DNA from: Chamaea fasciata
Taxonomy: Eukaryota > Chordata > Aves > Passeriformes > Sylviidae
DNA: 64,000 nt
NCBI GenBank assembly: GCA_029207755.1
Contig: JARCOQ010000004.1
Span: 40,728,305 to 40,792,304, forward strand
Reading direction: 5' to 3'
Below, one piece after another: positions 61,301 to 64,000 of the stretch (position 1 is its first letter; each line of letters starts with the position of its first letter). The notes below the pieces were generated by a model. That model saw only the letters and a program-made list of their open reading frames with translations, did not search any database and was not told the origin of the DNA. The translations under genes were made by a program, and so were the position numbers.

Positions 61301-64000
61301 GCAAAAGATGTGAAGAGATCGTAGTCTGGAAGAATACACTGAATTATAGTTTGGTTGCCTAATTCAGCTCATGAGTCTGATTGCTTTTATGCTTGTAAAA
61401 ACTAATTGCCTTCTCAATTCCTTTTGGTTTTGTCTGTTGCAAGTAGGTCTCTCATGTTACATAAGAAAGTCACATGGAACTTCACACAGTTATTCTATGA
61501 GGTCACATGTTCGTGTCATCTCCTTTTTGAAACAGCTTAGACTGAACATCCAAGGTAAGTGAAATACATCATGTGAGAAATCCCTAACATTTATTTACTT
61601 CTTTCATAGAAGAAAAAAGCAAACATTTTTAAGGTGTAAACACATATTCAAACACAGTCATTTCATCACTGATTTGAAAGTTTGGTAACTTCTGATAGCT
61701 TCTGATGGCATCATGGCCACAGGGCTAATAACAGGTAATTTCAATCACTAAGCTTGTAGTTGCAGCCTGTGATTTCATCTTTGATGACTTGGAGCACATT
61801 ACAGTAAGAGATAACTGAGTCCTTCATACTACTTTCAAAATGCTTAACTAAAGTCAGATTCAAAAATCAAAACCTATGCACTGTATAGAGACAAGTGAGG
61901 TTGGTTGTATAATCTTGATATGCTTGTGTATGTTGTGTAATTGTAAAATGCAGCTGAAATTGCAAAGAACAAGTGTAAGACAAAGTAGGTCAACTTCAGT
62001 GATGGAGATTAAAATAGGTTGATGACAGACAGCCTTTGAAGTAGTAAGATACTGTAGGCAAGGGTCAGTATGTCCTCCAGAATTTTATAGCTTTAGAACT
62101 AAACCACAAAGCTCCTGTTTCCAGGACTACCCAGTGGAGACTGCTGTATGTTACATGTCTCTTGGAAGCTGACAAGCATGTCAGCAGAGAATTCACTTTT
62201 ATCAGCTTGTGCTACTGATGTAGATGTGGCTTGTTACAGGGAGAGAAAAGGGTGCACTATTCAGAATACTGATGGAAATCTTTGAGGTTTAATTTAAATC
62301 CTCTAGAAGTCAATGTTCCAATTAGCAGTACCTTTAGAGGGCATTTTGAGACGTCAGAACCAACCCCCTTTTCCACTCAAATGAAAAGTTTTGCATTCGG
62401 CAAGTCATTTCAAAGCCATAAGAAAATTATAACCTGAGTATGAAGTTTCACAGGCCTCTGGTTGAAAAGCTGGTCAAACACCATAATTACAGTATTTTTT
62501 GGTGTTTCCTGCTCCATTGTCAGTAATGGTATGCCCTACCCTAGGTGGTCAAAGGAGACAGGTTCCACTTGTCTAGAAACTGTTGCCTGTTCTTTAACTC
62601 CCACCGTAAGTGTAGCTGAATTACTTCAGCACTTAATGAACAGTGAAATAAAAAGCTTTAAGGGTGGATGAAAGAAGTATAAACTGTACCTCTCTTGCAA
62701 GGTAACATTCAACTTGTGCTCTTTTTCTTCTGTCAGAAGGGCATATCCCACTAAAGAGATGATTTATTGGTGGAAAGAATTCACCTCTGAAAAGCAGAAG
62801 TACCTGTCTCTTTAAATCCAGGATGTTTGGTCATTTGGAAAATATGACAATGCAAAGGGGATATGTCAGGCAACTTTACTCATGTCCACGTGCTTAGCAG
62901 TAACTTACCATTTCCTAGGCTGGGGAGTTTCACAGACTGGATGCACAATATATTCTATAGGATTTTTTTTTTCTGGTTCTGCAAATACAGTCTTCCAGAC
63001 AAGACTACAGCAAACGGAGTAAAAGCCTCAGGTGACAACAGTAGCACAGGAAATTCATCTGAGCCTTCTTGTAGGGACAAGAAAGTAGCAAAATTTTTCC
63101 ATAAAATGTGAGCATTTCAATTTTCCGCTCTAGACTGTTTAAGAAAATGATTGAAAGATGTGAAAGCAAACAGTAAGTCATAAAAACTCTCTGCTTCCAA
63201 AGCAGCATTAATGCAGAACTATTGTCCTGGATTTATAGATCAAACACTAAACTAGTATTAATTAGTGTATCTGAATATTTGCCATGCTACTCTAGGACTA
63301 GGCTGTAGTTGGATACATATCACAGTAAAATGTGACAGGTAATTACAGAAATAAAAGTTCATCCTGTAGTAGTAGTAAAAGAGAAGACAATACTATATGA
63401 TATGGAAAGAAAGCTGCATTAATGAGACACATATTTCCAGTAGAAAGAAGTTTGAACAAAAACTGTGCCTTAGACAGCAAAATGTACAGCACAGGAGATA
63501 CTTTTTGCCTCTGTGCTAGCAAGGGTGCAGTAAGTGGATTGATTCAGGGTGCTTCCTGGTCCTGGACAGGACCTTTCTTGGATGCTTCTAACTCACAGGG
63601 GAGATAAGTTCTCTTGCTTTGCATCTAACAGTGTAGATGTCCCAAATCTGGTGCTATTAGGTACCATTATCCCTGTCATACACTCTGTGACATATTGCAT
63701 CTATCACAGCCATACTGATAGTTTATATTTATTCTAATGGTTAAGCCTAAATTGTTAAATGGATGCACATAAACAACTAGGATAATTTTTAGGCAAAATG
63801 CTAGCAATAGTGCATAGCATATTAAAATCCCCTTTAGTTACCTCTGCATCTTGGGTTCTGGGATTCTGTTTTTGCTTTGGTTCTGATAGTTGTGCTTACT
63901 CTTGCATATCGTTGCTAATCCTTCATAATGCCAGCAATATCCTTAATGGCATCAGACATTTAAAGAAGTTAAAATTAAAGTTCATGGATTTGTATCCCCT
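55331..64000. other. Apparent intergenic DNA upstream of DTWD2
   Basis: AT-rich sequence without a confident exon. A-rich tracts lie at about 56010-56095 and 58795-58915 (AAAC/AAAAC repeats). I looked for the first exon of DMXL1, the upstream neighbour in mammals, and did not recognise one. ORFs up to 113 codons (58313-58654) have no recognisable domain. The one stretch that reads like protein is 60257-60421. Confidence 0.55.
60257..60421 (+). other. Unrecognised 54-codon ORF, protein-like composition
   Basis: ATG to TAG, beginning MAFHSLPALGVQHSAFGGQ and including MALRVFVPDQVVTFRGGLT. The composition is balanced, and it holds CpGs in an otherwise CpG-poor, AT-rich region. An AG acceptor-like TTTTCACAG ends at 60270. 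I do not recognise the protein. It could be a small gene, an exon, a processed-pseudogene scrap or chance. Confidence 0.25.

Noticed and set aside
55331..64000. First exon of a divergent neighbour such as DMXL1
   Set aside because: I scanned for its recognisable N-terminus on the plus strand and found none. The gene may start beyond the window.
1..64000. tRNA, rRNA, CRISPR or operon-like features
   Set aside because: No cloverleaf, rRNA segment or spaced direct-repeat array was seen. The tandem repeats present are simple repeats, the 57-bp coding repeat and a 21-bp duplication.

Overview
The window is nuclear DNA from a bird. It has several antisense and sense CR1 LINE 3' ends, whose tails carry the typical ATTCTATG-like repeats, and several LTRs of families I recognise from avian genomes. 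A passerine or close relative is plausible but unproven. There is no bacterial-style gene density, and most of the DNA is AT-rich intron or intergenic sequence.

The one host gene I can support is DTWD2, on the minus strand. It encodes a tRNA-uridine aminocarboxypropyltransferase. Four coding exons were read directly and join in phase: exon 1 (54756-54886, in a CpG-island promoter), exon 2 (21937-22027), exon 3 (14692-14786) and exon 4 (5221-5410, carrying the DGTW signature). Together they give about 169 residues. The remaining C-terminal exons must lie beyond the left edge. Intron 1 is 32.7 kb (22028-54755), intron 2 is 7.2 kb and intron 3 is 9.3 kb.

The main accessory element is a complete two-LTR ERVL-like provirus (30898-37085, minus strand) in intron 1, in the same orientation as DTWD2. 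It is flanked by a 5-bp CCCAC duplication, and its LTRs differ by only 4 substitutions and 1 indel over about 520 bp. Despite this apparent youth, its pol has two frameshifts and four in-frame stops. Upstream of gag lies an unusual hydrophobic ORF ending in 57-bp tandem repeats; the repeats run on into the gag frame across a frameshift. Gag and pol share one frame, separated by a single UAG. No env or dUTPase was seen.

Other mobile DNA by region: intron 3 holds four antisense CR1 pieces. Intron 2 holds a solo LTR with TSD CCCAG (15766-16415), a degraded LTR fragment (about 17489-17960), an older solo LTR of the provirus's own family with TSD CACGT (20134-20676), a CR1 tail and a third LTR (21261-21845). 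Distal intron 1 (37-54 kb) holds five LTR-like units, including one inserted into a CR1 with TSD CCCAGC (49194-49665) and an ERVK-like LTR with TSD AATCAC (51480-52129) that carries a CTCF-like motif. The last 8.7 kb, right of the promoter, is apparently intergenic. It has A-rich tracts and one unexplained 54-codon ORF at 60257-60421.

All coordinates, splice sites and repeat calls come from reading the sequence by eye. No database search was run, so family names for repeats are recognition-level calls.
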